Below, one piece after another: positions 17,613 to 26,357 of a stretch of 64,000 nt of DNA. Below the pieces are notes generated by a model. That model ran no database searches, was not told where the DNA came from, and was given only the letters and a program-made list of their open reading frames with translations. The position numbers were made by a program, and so were the translations under genes. Position 1 is the first letter of the stretch. Every line of letters starts with the position of its first letter. Source of the DNA: Dongia_B sp035539075 (lineage in GTDB: Bacteria; Pseudomonadota; Alphaproteobacteria; Dongiales; Dongiaceae); assembly GCA_035539075.1 (NCBI GenBank), contig DATLJB010000221.1, positions 1-64,000 of the forward strand, read 5' to 3'.

Positions 17613-18563
17613 TTAATTGATCACCCGGCCGATCCTTGCCGGATGCGGCGACCACCAGATGAAGCTGGCGCGGCCAACGACCTGATCGCGCAGGACCAAC
17701 CCGAACATGCGGCTGTCGACCGAATTATCGCGACTGTCGCCCAACACGAAAAAGGCATCGTCAGGTACGGTCACGCTGGAGAAGGAGCGGTAGGGGTTAT
17801 CATTGTTCTGTCTGAGAAGGAGCACGCGCCGGCCGTCCGGCCAGATTTCCCGGTAAGGCGACGCCGTCTTGAGATCGTCGCGCGTCAAGCCGGTTTCCGC
17901 CAGATCGACGTCCGCCTGCTGGCGCAGCGCATCGCCGTTGATCGATAGCACGTCGTCGGTCATCGACACCTGGTCGCCGGGCACGCCCGCCACACGTTTG
18001 ATGAAGACCTGTCCCGCGTGGTTGAACAAGATCACGTCGCCGCGACTGATCTGGCGCAGCCGTGCCGGATATGCATCGGCCAAAATGTAGTCACCGGTCG
18101 TCACGGCCGGCGTCATGCTCGCCGCCGGCACATAGAAACTGCGTGTGGTCTTGTTGAAGATGTTTGGCCCATCGAGCATAAAAGAACCCAGCCCAGCGAT
18201 CCCAATCACGCTAAGGTAAATCCACCATCGATTGTACGGCCGCAGGATGTAATTGCGCTGTCGACCGGCCTGCCACCAGGCGTCGACGCCGCCCCATAGC
18301 CACAGCAGGAGGAGGAAGATCACTGCCAGAAAAACCGCGCGACCGAGCGGAAAGATGTAGGTCGACGTCAAAACGGCAATACCGAGCAAATAGGTGGCAA
18401 ACCAGACGCCGGCGCCTCTTTGGTTGCCGGCGTAGAGCTGGCCGAGGCCAGGAATGTACAGGCTGGCGATTGCTGCCAGCCAACGGCGTCGCGGCCGGTA
18501 ATGTATGGGAGACGTCGACGTCTGTTCCAAAATCTCGCCCCTTAGTGAATCAAGGATATACAA
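17613..18563 (-). CDS. lepB: Signal peptidase I with multi-helix N-terminal extension
   Basis: Membrane serine peptidase that removes signal peptides from exported proteins. The catalytic Ser149 lies in VPAASMTPAV and the general-base Lys189 in FIKRVAGVPGD; the box E motif GDSRDNSVDSR is present. The 316-residue protein has an unusual N-terminus: about 110 residues with three or four hydrophobic helices, starting with the PGLGQLYAGNQRG pattern typical of TM2-like small membrane domains, before the usual anchor helix (about 113-130). It is not in the lepA/lepB/rnc cluster, so it may be a second, accessory signal peptidase. Confidence 0.9.
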   Translation of the reverse strand: MYILDSLRGEILEQTSTSPIHYRPRRRWLAAIASLYIPGLGQLYAGNQRGAGVWFATYLLGIAVLTSTYIFPLGRAVFLAVIFLLLLWLWGGVDAWWQAGRQRNYILRPYNRWWIYLSVIGIAGLGSFMLDGPNIFNKTTRSFYVPAASMTPAVTTGDYILADAYPARLRQISRGDVILFNHAGQVFIKRVAGVPGDQVSMTDDVLSINGDALRQQADVDLAETGLTRDDLKTASPYREIWPDGRRVLLLRQNNDNPYRSFSSVTVPDDAFFVLGDSRDNSVDSRMFGLVLRDQVVGRASFIWWSPHPARIGRVIN

Positions 18564-18640
18564 CTATAACGATTTAATCCATGATTCCAAGTATATCTTG
18601 GGGAGCGGCGGGATCCGGCGCGTTGAAGCTGTCGACTTTG

Positions 18641-18677
18641 CTCAATCCAAGCCCGGTGCGGCCCGGCTTGGATTGAG
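18641..18677. repeat. Perfect 13-bp inverted repeat (stem-loop)
   Basis: CTCAATCCAAGCC (18641-18653) and GGCTTGGATTGAG (18665-18677) flank an 11-nt loop. It lies just beyond the stop of the SMP-30 gene and before lepB on the same strand. No U-tract follows on either strand, so it may be a processing or weak termination hairpin rather than a classical terminator. Confidence 0.55.
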
Positions 18678-18751
18678 GCGAGACGTCAACATGACGGCGG
18701 TTATGTCAACACCGGCCAGAGGCAGCCGTCGCACGACGGCAATGCGCTGGC

Positions 18752-19621
18752 TCAGCCGGCGAAGGCCGCTGTCGGCAAGCCGACGACGCCCGGCTCGATC
18801 TCAAAAAAGCTGCCTGCGTGGGGTTCTTTGTGCAGCTGCTCGGGCGTCAGGCCGATGCGGGCTGAGGTGACGAACAGCCGGTCCAGCGCGTCGCCGGCAA
18901 AGCAGCAACTGGTGACCTGGGAAACGGGCAGGGGAATGAAACGCTCGCGCTTGCCGGCAGGGTCGAAGCGGACGATGCCCCAGCCACCCCAGAGGGCAAC
19001 CCAAAGAAAGCCCTCGGCATCGGTCGTCATACCGTCGGGAGACCCGTCCTCGGCCTCGAAACGGGCGAAGAGCCGCTTGTTCGCCAGCGTGCCGTCCGCC
19101 TTGACGTCGAACTGGTAGATCTCGTTGCGCAGACTGTCGGTGTGATAGACCAGCTTGCCGTCCGGGCTGAAAGTCGGCCCATTGGCGCAGATGTAATCAC
19201 TATCGACCTGATGATAAGAGAAATCCGGATCGAGCCGATAGAAGGCGCCGCTCGCCGCCTTTTCGGCGTCGTCCATCGAGCCGAACCAGATCCGTCCGGC
19301 GGCATCGGCCTTGGCATCGTTGAGCCGGTTGCCCTGCAATTTTGGCTCGGGCTTGAAGCGCTCGCGGATGGAAAAGGGCGACAGAGAAAGTTCAGCCACG
19401 AAATTGCGAAAGCCGGCAACGAAGCCCGGCTGGTCGCGCCGCTCGACGATCCAGCCGATATAATCCGGCATGGTCCAGCTTTGCTGGCGGCCGTCGAAAC
19501 CGTAGCGATGCAACATGCAACCTTTGATGTCGACCCAGTAGACCGACTGGTCGCGGGCTGACCAAAGCGGCCCTTCGCCGAGAACCGAACGGATATCCCA
19601 AACCAGATTTGCTTCGCTCAT
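18752..19621 (-). CDS. SMP-30/gluconolactonase-family sugar lactonase
   Basis: A 289-residue six-bladed propeller enzyme expected to hydrolyse an aldonolactone to the acid using a divalent metal. Family marks: LGEGPLWSARDQSVYWVDI at the N-terminus (metal-binding Glu), NRLNDAKADAAGRIWFGSMD (Asn/Asp ligands) and the late SPDGMTTDAEGFLWVALW. GGGGAGG precedes the ATG. It is the last gene of a gntR-SDR-lactonase operon divergent from a sugar ABC transporter, so it likely opens the lactone made by the SDR, for example galactono- or a related lactone. Confidence 0.88.
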   Translation of the reverse strand: MSEANLVWDIRSVLGEGPLWSARDQSVYWVDIKGCMLHRYGFDGRQQSWTMPDYIGWIVERRDQPGFVAGFRNFVAELSLSPFSIRERFKPEPKLQGNRLNDAKADAAGRIWFGSMDDAEKAASGAFYRLDPDFSYHQVDSDYICANGPTFSPDGKLVYHTDSLRNEIYQFDVKADGTLANKRLFARFEAEDGSPDGMTTDAEGFLWVALWGGWGIVRFDPAGKRERFIPLPVSQVTSCCFAGDALDRLFVTSARIGLTPEQLHKEPHAGSFFEIEPGVVGLPTAAFAG

Positions 19622-19674
19622 CAGCGCCTCCCCTTGCGCCTACAGCCGCCGTGCTCCGGCGGAACGTTTATGCT

Positions 19675-20448
19675 TCAGACCCAGCCGCCATCGACGATGA
19701 ACTGCTGAGCGGTGCACATCTCCGAATCCTTGGAAGCGAGGAACAGGACCATGCGCGCCAGATCGACCGGCATGACCCGGCCCTTGGTGCACTGATTGGC
19801 TTCGATCTCGCGTTCGCCGGCTTCGTCGAGCCAGAGCTTCATCTGTCGCTCCGTCATCACCCAGCCCGGCACCACTGTGTTGACGCGGATGCCATCCGCA
19901 CCCAGTTCGCGGGCAAAGCTGCGGGTCAGGCCGTGGATGGCCGCCTTGGCGGAAGTATAGGCCGGCATGCCGGGGGTCGATTTCATCCAGCTGATCGAGC
20001 CGAAATTGATGATCGAGCCGCCGCCATTGCGTTGCATGCCCGGCGCCACAGCCTGGATGGCAAAGAAGAGCGGCCGCAGATTGATCGCCATGCGGTCGTC
20101 CCAGTAATCGGGCGTCACCTCGCGCCAGTCATGGCGCGTATCGCTGGCCGCATTGTTCACCAGCACGCCGACATCCCCCAGGGCCGAACTTGCCCGCGCC
20201 ACTGCCTGTTGCAGTGCAACGACATCGCGAATGTCACAGCGGATGAAAAGCGGGCGGACACCATACTGCGCCTGCAACTGATCGCAGAGGGCCGTGCTGG
20301 CGGCTTCCTCGATATCGATGAAGGCGACCTTGCTACCCTGGTCCAGGAAAGATTCCACGATCGCCGCGCCGATGCCGGTTCCGCCACCGGTGATGAAGAC
20401 CGTCTTCTCCTTCAGACTGGGATGCCGCGCATATTCTGCCAGCTCCAT
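19675..20448 (-). CDS. SDR-family sugar 1-dehydrogenase candidate
   Basis: A 257-residue classical short-chain dehydrogenase. Cofactor motif TGGGTGIG near the N-terminus, NNAAS, catalytic Ser in GSISW and YTSAK (Tyr/Lys). Its place between a GntR regulator and an aldonolactonase, opposite a sugar transporter with dgoK and dgoA, suggests oxidation of an aldose (galactose or similar) to its lactone; this is inference from context. The ATG at 20448 follows GGAG. A near-perfect hairpin (20471-20480 with 20487-20496) lies between gntR and this gene and may tune expression. Confidence 0.82.
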   Translation of the reverse strand: MELAEYARHPSLKEKTVFITGGGTGIGAAIVESFLDQGSKVAFIDIEEAASTALCDQLQAQYGVRPLFIRCDIRDVVALQQAVARASSALGDVGVLVNNAASDTRHDWREVTPDYWDDRMAINLRPLFFAIQAVAPGMQRNGGGSIINFGSISWMKSTPGMPAYTSAKAAIHGLTRSFARELGADGIRVNTVVPGWVMTERQMKLWLDEAGEREIEANQCTKGRVMPVDLARMVLFLASKDSEMCTAQQFIVDGGWV

Positions 20449-20524
20449 GGCCAATGCTCCTTCTACCGGCCGAGTCTGCCTTGCCCGGCAGAGTCGGGGC
20501 AATGTGTTGAAAAGGAAAGGACGG

Positions 20525-21277
20525 TCACGACTTTCCGGCGGCGCGGCTGGTGGCTGCGCTCTCGCGAGCCAGGCCGATCACCCGGTTGGTATCGCCCAGC
20601 AGTTTCCGGACGGCACGGCGTGCGGCCTCCGGCCGCCGCTGCCGGATCGCCACCAGGATATGTTCGTGCAGCGGCAGGGCGCTGCGGAAATCTTCATTGT
20701 GACGCGTGGTCCAGTCGAACATATTGCCGAGCGCGGATTCGATGACGAAGCCGAGCGGCACCAGTAATTCGTTGCCGGCCGCAAACAGGATAGCAAGGTG
20801 GAAGCGGACGTCGGCGGCGTTCCAATCCGGAAAGGACTGGGATTCGCGCATGCCGTTATAGGCGGCCTCGATCTCCGCGAGCTGCGCCTCGGTATGATTT
20901 TCCGCCGCCAGGGCCGCCGCTTCCGGCTCCAGAATCTGGCGCAACTGCTGCATATTGGCGAGGAAATGATGCTGATCGGCGGCGGCGCAGTACCAGACCA
21001 GCACGTCGCGGTCGAGCAGGTTCCAGGCATCGCGCGGCTGCACGCGCGAGCCGATCTTCGGCCGCGAAACGATCAAGCCCTTGGCCGCCAGCATCTTGAT
21101 CGCCTCGCGCACCGCGGTGCGGCTGACGCCATAGGCGCGGCACCATTCGGCCTCGTTGGGAAGTAGGGTCCCGGGGGCAAATTCCCCCTTCAGGATTCGG
21201 GCGCCGATATCCTGGGCGACGCTGTGATGCAGGCTGTTCCCCCGCCGTGACCGCGTGATTTTTGGTTGCTTCTGCAT
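20525..21277 (-). CDS. GntR-family (FadR subgroup) regulator of the sugar-acid locus
   Basis: A 250-residue DNA-binding repressor candidate. Winged-helix domain (about 15-80, with VSRTAVREAIKMLAAKGLI) followed by an all-helical FCD effector domain (about 100-235) with His/Asp residues typical for metal-assisted ligand binding. GGAAGGG lies just before the ATG at 21277. It is divergent from the transporter operon, and TTGTA-type operators lie between the two. By analogy with DgoR it probably senses the sugar acid or its keto-deoxy product; the true ligand is unknown. Confidence 0.88.
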   Translation of the reverse strand: MQKQPKITRSRRGNSLHHSVAQDIGARILKGEFAPGTLLPNEAEWCRAYGVSRTAVREAIKMLAAKGLIVSRPKIGSRVQPRDAWNLLDRDVLVWYCAAADQHHFLANMQQLRQILEPEAAALAAENHTEAQLAEIEAAYNGMRESQSFPDWNAADVRFHLAILFAAGNELLVPLGFVIESALGNMFDWTTRHNEDFRSALPLHEHILVAIRQRRPEAARRAVRKLLGDTNRVIGLARESAATSRAAGKS

Positions 21278-21319
21278 GGCCCTTCCAGTCTGCGCCACTT
21301 TATCATGGCCTCTTCTCAT

Positions 21320-21363
21320 TTGTAATACAAAACGGCATTGCTGCCTTGTTTTTTGTATGATAA
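21320..21363. promoter_or_regulatory. Candidate GntR operators between divergent operons
   Basis: TTGTAATACAA (21320-21330) has perfect 5-bp arms around one central base. A second imperfect copy, TTGTATGATAA, lies at 21353-21363, centre-to-centre 33 bp away. FadR-subgroup regulators bind short TTGTA-N-TACAA-like palindromes. Both sites lie between gntR and the binding-protein gene. Confidence 0.5.
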
Positions 21364-21464
21364 AACGCCGCTGTTTCAAACAAGATCCGGTTTCCGACAA
21401 CGGATCGAAAAAGATCCGGCGAGGCGAAACCATCGTCAGGCAGATATATACGGGAGGCGCTCAA

Positions 21465-22466
21465 ATGAAAAAACTCATGATAGCAGCCGGCAGCATTTTG
21501 CTGTCGTCGATGACCTTGGCCTTGGCGCCACAAGCGGCACATGCCGATGTGGATGGCGGCTGCTCAGGCAAGAAATTCGTCTTTTTCCCCGGCGGCGGCG
21601 AGGGCGACACTTTCGCCTCAATCGTCTATCGCGGCGCGCAACTGGCGCAGAAGCAGACCGGCTGCCATGTCGACTATGTATGGTCCGACTGGAATCCGGA
21701 AAAGATGGTGGCGCAGTTCAAGGAGCAGATCGCGCGCAAGCCGACCGGGATTTCCATCATGGGCCATCCGGGCGAGGGCGCGCTCTCCAAGCTGATCGAT
21801 GAGGCACGGGCCCAAGGCATCCTCGTCACCACCGCCAATGTCGACCTGCCGGACAGCGAAGCCAAATACAAGGGCGATGGCATGGGCTATGTCGGCCAGA
21901 AGCTCTATCCCTCGGGTGAAATGCTCGGCAACGCCGTCTTTGATATCTGCAAGCTGAAAACCGGCGACAAGGCCTTGGTCTGGGGCCTGATGGGCCAGCA
22001 GGGCCGCGGCGAGCGCACCAAGGGCGTGGTCGAGGCATTGAAGGCCAAGGGCATCAATGTCCAGTACCTGGAAATCTCCGATGCGGTGAACAAGGATCCG
22101 TCGCAGGGCGTGCCGGTCTTCTCGGCCTATTTCCAGAAGAACCCGGATACCAAGGCAGTGGTTACCGATCACGGCACGTTGACGGCGACCATCCCGCTCT
22201 ATTTCAAGAACGCCAATGCGGATAAGGACAAGGTCTGCGGCGCCGGTTTCGATCTCTCGGCGCCGACCGCCCAGGCGATCAAGTCGGGCTATGTGAAGGC
22301 CGTGCTCGATCAGCAGCCCTTCCTGCAAGGCTATCTGCCGATCCTACAGATGTACCTGACCAGCAAATTCGGCTTTGCCGGCTTTGACGTCGATACCGGT
22401 GCCGCGATCATCAGCAGCGCCAATATCGATGCCGTGGCGCCGTTTGCCAAAGAAGGCATTCGCTGA
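21465..22466 (+). CDS. Sugar ABC transporter periplasmic binding protein
   Basis: A 333-residue Peripla_BP_4-type (CUT2-like) binding protein. Signal peptide about 1-27 ending AAHA-DV. The mature protein begins GGCSGKKFVFFPGGGEGDTF and carries the alternating Rossmann pattern of ribose/xylose-type receptors, such as GISIMGHPGEGALSKLIDEA and DHGTLTATIPLYF. GGGAGG stands 9 nt upstream of the ATG. It is the first gene of a six-gene operon and is followed by a strong hairpin with a T-run. Neighbouring dgoK and dgoA point to galactose or a similar sugar or lactone as cargo. Confidence 0.9.
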   Translation: MKKLMIAAGSILLSSMTLALAPQAAHADVDGGCSGKKFVFFPGGGEGDTFASIVYRGAQLAQKQTGCHVDYVWSDWNPEKMVAQFKEQIARKPTGISIMGHPGEGALSKLIDEARAQGILVTTANVDLPDSEAKYKGDGMGYVGQKLYPSGEMLGNAVFDICKLKTGDKALVWGLMGQQGRGERTKGVVEALKAKGINVQYLEISDAVNKDPSQGVPVFSAYFQKNPDTKAVVTDHGTLTATIPLYFKNANADKDKVCGAGFDLSAPTAQAIKSGYVKAVLDQQPFLQGYLPILQMYLTSKFGFAGFDVDTGAAIISSANIDAVAPFAKEGIR

Positions 22467-22481
22467 ACTTTCTTTGCGGAA

Positions 22482-22520
22482 CCTGCCGCCGCTGACCCTC
22501 CGGCGGCAGGTCTCCTTTTT
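22482..22520 (+). terminator. Intercistronic Rho-independent terminator/attenuator
   Basis: CCTGCCGCCG (22482-22491), a 9-nt loop and CGGCGGCAGG (22501-22510) form a perfect 10-bp stem followed by TCTCCTTTTT. It lies between the binding-protein gene and the ATPase gene of the same operon, so it likely lowers transcription of the later genes. Confidence 0.8.
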
Positions 22521-22640
22521 CAAGCTCCGATAGACACTCAGTGGCGCTCGGGTCAAGGCAGGATGCCGGACCCGGGGTGCGAAGAGACGCGATTATCGCA
22601 GCGGTTGCCAGATCGAAGCAGGGCGATAGAAGGTACGACA

Positions 22641-23402
22641 GTGACAGATCCACTTCTGCAGCTTAACGGCATCAAGCTTGCTTTCGGACGCCTCAATGTT
22701 CTGAAGGGCGTCAGTTTCGAGATCAATCCCGGGGAGATCGTTGCGCTGGTCGGCGACAATGGTGCCGGTAAATCCTCGCTGATCAAGGTCATCACCGGCG
22801 TGCATCATCCCAGCGCCGGCGAAATCCTTTTCAAAGGCCAGAAGATAACGCTGACCTCGGTCAAGCGCTCACGCGAGCTCGGCATTGAGACGGTGTATCA
22901 GGAGCGCGCGCTGGCCGATCAGCAGGAATTGTGGCGCAATGTCTTCGTCGGCCGCGAGTTGACGACAGGTTTGGGCTTTCTCGACATCAAGCGGCAGAAG
23001 GAAGAGACAAGACGCCTGCTGCGCGACTATATGGGCTTCACTTCTGAAGTCATCAATGTCGATTCCGAAGTGAGAGGCCTGTCCGGCGGTGAGAAGCAGG
23101 GTGTCGCCATTGCTCGCGCGCTTTATTTCAATGCCGAACTGATCATCCTCGATGAACCAACCACCGGGCTTGCGCTGTCCGAGCAGCGAAAAGTGCTCGA
23201 TTTCATCCGCAATATCCGCGACAAGGGCAAGTCGGCGATCTTCATTGATCACAACATCTTCCACGTTCACGACGTGGCCGACCGTTTCATCATCCTCGAC
23301 AAGGGCCAGGTGGCAGCCCAGTTCACCAAGGCCGAGATCTCGCGCGATCAGCTGATCGACATGATGGTCGAATTGCATCAGAAGGGAGCGATCGCATCAT
23401 GA
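22641..23402 (+). CDS. Sugar ABC transporter ATP-binding protein
   Basis: A 253-residue cytosolic ATPase with a single nucleotide-binding domain. Walker A is GDNGAGKSS, the signature is LSGGEKQ, and Walker B is LIILDEPTTGL, followed by the switch His in FIDHN. It resembles half-size FrcA/RbsA-N type subunits rather than the full double-domain XylG. It begins with GTG at 22641 after AAGG, and its stop overlaps the permease start (ATGA). It would energise uptake together with the neighbouring permease and binding protein. Confidence 0.9.
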   Translation: MTDPLLQLNGIKLAFGRLNVLKGVSFEINPGEIVALVGDNGAGKSSLIKVITGVHHPSAGEILFKGQKITLTSVKRSRELGIETVYQERALADQQELWRNVFVGRELTTGLGFLDIKRQKEETRRLLRDYMGFTSEVINVDSEVRGLSGGEKQGVAIARALYFNAELIILDEPTTGLALSEQRKVLDFIRNIRDKGKSAIFIDHNIFHVHDVADRFIILDKGQVAAQFTKAEISRDQLIDMMVELHQKGAIAS

Positions 23403-24361
23403 GCGCGCAACAGTTTTTGACCCGCAACCGCATTCCGGTCGTGGTGACGGCGATCTGCGCGCTGCTGTTCGTGGTCTATATCGTCGGGGCGCCGGAGGTA
23501 TTTCTCGATTCCGGCATCTATGCCGCCTTGATGGGAACGATCGCGTTTTCTGGCATTCTCGCGGTGGCGGCGACTTTCATCGTCACCTTGGGCGAGATCG
23601 ATCTCAGCTTTCCGTCGATCATGGGCCTCAGCGCCTATGTCTTCGCCTATCTCTATTCCAACGAGGTCAATTTCATCCTGGCGGTGCTCGCTTGCGTGGC
23701 AGTCGGGCTGGTGCTCGGCTGGTTCAACGGCGTCGTCATCACCAAGCTGCGCGTGCCGTCGATCGTGCTGACGATCGGCACCATGTTCCTGTGGCGCGGC
23801 CTCATCCAGGTCCTGGTGCAAGGGCAAAGCATTTCCCTGTTCGAAATGGACGGCACGATATGGAACAGTCTGCTGGTCGGCAAAATTGGTGGCTATCTGC
23901 CGGCGCAATTCATCTGGTTCCTGGCGATCGCCATCGGTCTCGGCCTGGTCTATCGCAAGCACCGTTTCGGCAGCCATGTGCTCTTCGTCGGGGACAATGC
24001 CGTCAGCGCCCGGATGGTCGGCATCGATACGGATATGGTGAAGATCAAATGCTTCATGCTGATGGGCTTCATGGCGGCAATCGCCGGCCTGCTCAGCCTC
24101 GCCTTCAACCAGTCCTTTTTCCCCAGCCATGGCGACAGCATGCTGCTGCCGACCCTGGCGGCGGTTTTCATCGGCGGCACTTCGGTCTTCGGCGGCAAAG
24201 GCACCATTTGGGGCACCTTCATGGGGGTCTTGATCATGGGCTCGCTGGAGACCGGAATTGTCTCGCTGGGGCTCACGGGTTTCTGGTATCAGTTCATTGC
24301 CGGGCTGACCATTGTCGCCTCGGTGGTCACCTATGCCCTGCTGCTGAAGAAGGTCGGTTGA
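23399..24361 (+). CDS. Sugar ABC transporter permease
   Basis: A 320-residue inner membrane protein with about eight to nine helices of the BPD_transp_2 (RbsC/XylH/FrcC) family. The conserved EAA-like/cytoplasmic loop region GDNAVSARMVGIDTDMVKIKCF and the family segment TLAAVFIGGTSVFGGKGTIWG are clear. It starts by a 4-bp overlap with the ATPase gene and is followed one base later by the GguC-like gene. It would form the channel for the sugar bound by the 21465 product. Confidence 0.9.
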   Translation: MSAQQFLTRNRIPVVVTAICALLFVVYIVGAPEVFLDSGIYAALMGTIAFSGILAVAATFIVTLGEIDLSFPSIMGLSAYVFAYLYSNEVNFILAVLACVAVGLVLGWFNGVVITKLRVPSIVLTIGTMFLWRGLIQVLVQGQSISLFEMDGTIWNSLLVGKIGGYLPAQFIWFLAIAIGLGLVYRKHRFGSHVLFVGDNAVSARMVGIDTDMVKIKCFMLMGFMAAIAGLLSLAFNQSFFPSHGDSMLLPTLAAVFIGGTSVFGGKGTIWGTFMGVLIMGSLETGIVSLGLTGFWYQFIAGLTIVASVVTYALLLKKVG

Positions 24362-24362
24362 G

Positions 24363-25367
24363 ATGCGCCTGGTACAGATCGAAATGTCGATGGGCCGTGT
24401 TGTCGCGCGGGTGGATGGCGAGCGCGCCATCGTTGTGCCCGGTGACGAGAAGACCGTAATCGATCTGGCAAAGGCGGCAATCGTCGCCGGTGTTCGGCTG
24501 GATGACCTGGTCTTTGAGCGCGGCGAGGGTATGGTCCTCAACTACGCCATGCTGCTCGCCGACGGCCGTGTCCTGCCGCCGGTGGATCATCCAGATCCCG
24601 CCCATTGCATCGTCTCCGGCACCGGCCTTACCCATCTCGGCAGCGCCGATGCGCGCGACAAGATGCACCAGACGTTGAGCGGCGGTGACGAGACGCTGAC
24701 CGATTCCATGAAGATGTTCAAGCTGGGGCTCCAGGGCGGCAAGCCGGCAGGCGAGGGGCCGGGTGTCCAGCCGGAATGGTTCTACAAGGGCGATGGCAGC
24801 ATCGTTGCCAGGCCGGGCGCCGATCTGGCGCTGCCGGGCTTTGCGCTCGATGGCGGCGAGGAGCCGGAGCTTGCAGGTATCTATCTGATCGGTGACGATG
24901 GCAGGCCCTGGCGGCTCGGCTATGCCTTGGGCAACGAATATTCCGATCATGTGATGGAGCGGCAGAACTATCTCTATCTCGCCCATTCGAAGCTGCGCGC
25001 CTGCAGCATCGGCCCGGAATTGCTGGTCGACGATCTGCCGGAAAAGCTGGAAGGTGAAAGCCGCATCCTGCGCGGCAACGAAATCATCTGGCGCAAGCCG
25101 TTCCAGAGCGGCGAGGGCAATATGTCCCACACCATAGCCAATCTCGAATACCACCATTTCAAGTATGATCTGTTCCGGCGGCCGGGCGACGTGCACATCC
25201 ATTTCTTCGGCACGGCGACGTTGAGCTTCGCCGACGGCATCAAGACCCAGCCCGGCGATATTTTCGAGATCGAGATGGGTGAGTTCGGTAAACCCCTGCG
25301 CAATCGCCTCGGTGAGAAGCCGGCCGCTGAGACCAGCTTCGCCTATGGCGGTGTCGGCATTCTTTGA
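24363..25367 (+). CDS. GguC/AraD1-family (FAH fold) protein
   Basis: A 334-residue protein of the fumarylacetoacetate-hydrolase fold. Its start MRLVQIEM, SGTGLTHLGSADARDKMH, PEWFYKGDGSIV, ALGNEYSDHVMERQNYLYLA and HHHFKYDLFRRPGDVHIHFFG match the GguC/AraD1 family. In Agrobacterium gguC follows the ChvE-GguA-GguB sugar transporter, as it follows a transporter here. The exact reaction is unsettled; a role in 2-keto-3-deoxy sugar acid metabolism is likely. Because the operon otherwise lacks a sugar-acid dehydratase, it is a candidate for that step, which is inference. Confidence 0.85.
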   Translation: MRLVQIEMSMGRVVARVDGERAIVVPGDEKTVIDLAKAAIVAGVRLDDLVFERGEGMVLNYAMLLADGRVLPPVDHPDPAHCIVSGTGLTHLGSADARDKMHQTLSGGDETLTDSMKMFKLGLQGGKPAGEGPGVQPEWFYKGDGSIVARPGADLALPGFALDGGEEPELAGIYLIGDDGRPWRLGYALGNEYSDHVMERQNYLYLAHSKLRACSIGPELLVDDLPEKLEGESRILRGNEIIWRKPFQSGEGNMSHTIANLEYHHFKYDLFRRPGDVHIHFFGTATLSFADGIKTQPGDIFEIEMGEFGKPLRNRLGEKPAAETSFAYGGVGIL

Positions 25368-25372
25368 GCGTC

Positions 25373-26317
25373 ATGAGCAGCGGGCGCATCGATTGTATCG
25401 TCGCCGATTGGGGCACGACCAACCGGCGCGCCTGGGCGCTCGCACAGAACGGAGCGGTGCTGGAGGAGCGGCATGACGACCAGGGCTTGCTGGCCCATGC
25501 CGATCGCCGCTTCGCACAGTCTTTCGCCGCTTTCTGTGGCGATTGGCTGCAGCGAGGGCGTCAAATTCCGGTGATCATGGCCGGCATGGTCGGCAGCAAG
25601 ATGGGCTGGCAGGAAGTGCCCTATCAGCCGGCGCCGGTTCACTTACGCGATCTTGCCCGGCACCTTGCCCGGGTCGAGGATGCGGAATTCGACAATGCCT
25701 GGATCGTGCCGGGCATCATGCTCGACGATGAGCATCAGCCCGAGGTGATGCGGGGTGAGGAATGCCAGATCCTCGCCGCCCTGCTGCGTTCAGGCCGGCA
25801 AGAGGGCGCCTTTCTGCTGCCCGGCACGCATTCCAAATGGGCCTTGGTCGAAGGCGGCAAGCTGGTTACTTTCCGCACCTATATGACGGGTGAGATATTC
25901 GGTCTGCTGCGCAAGAGCAGCGGCACGCTCAGCCAGCTGATGGAAGGCGATGCCGTCGATGATGACGCCTTTTTGCGCGGTGTCGACCATGCCAGCGGCC
26001 CCGATGCCGCCAATCTGCTGCACAGTCTCTTCAGCGTGCGCACGCTGGGTCTGCTCGATCGCGTACCGCGCACGGGCCTTGCAAGCTATATGTCCGGATT
26101 GTTGATCGGCGCCGAGATCCATGACGCGCTCCGATGGCTGCTGTCGCGGGGGCTTGCCGGCAAGGTTTCGGCGATCGGTTCACCGGGCCTGTTGGGGTCC
26201 TACCGCCGGGCTGCCAAACATCTCAATCTTGATTTGACCCTCCAGGACAGCGCGGATCTGCTGCCAGTCGCCTTGCTGTCTCTGGCCAAGGCGGCGGCGT
26301 TGCTGCCCCAGAGCTGA
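25373..26317 (+). CDS. dgoK: 2-dehydro-3-deoxygalactonokinase
   Basis: Predicted to phosphorylate 2-keto-3-deoxygalactonate at C6 with ATP. The 314-residue protein begins with the DgoK pattern VADWGTTNRRAWAL (phosphate-binding DxGTT loop), and contains MAGMVGSKMGWQEVPY and LLPGTHSKWAL, LVTFRTYMTGEIF. The ATG at 25373 lies 5 bp after the previous stop; an in-frame TTG just upstream is less likely. It sits directly before dgoA, which uses its product. Together they give pyruvate and glyceraldehyde 3-phosphate. Confidence 0.93.
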   Translation: MSSGRIDCIVADWGTTNRRAWALAQNGAVLEERHDDQGLLAHADRRFAQSFAAFCGDWLQRGRQIPVIMAGMVGSKMGWQEVPYQPAPVHLRDLARHLARVEDAEFDNAWIVPGIMLDDEHQPEVMRGEECQILAALLRSGRQEGAFLLPGTHSKWALVEGGKLVTFRTYMTGEIFGLLRKSSGTLSQLMEGDAVDDDAFLRGVDHASGPDAANLLHSLFSVRTLGLLDRVPRTGLASYMSGLLIGAEIHDALRWLLSRGLAGKVSAIGSPGLLGSYRRAAKHLNLDLTLQDSADLLPVALLSLAKAAALLPQS

Positions 26318-26357
26318 ACCGCTATCCGACCGACCCGCATATGCAGGGAGACAAGCC

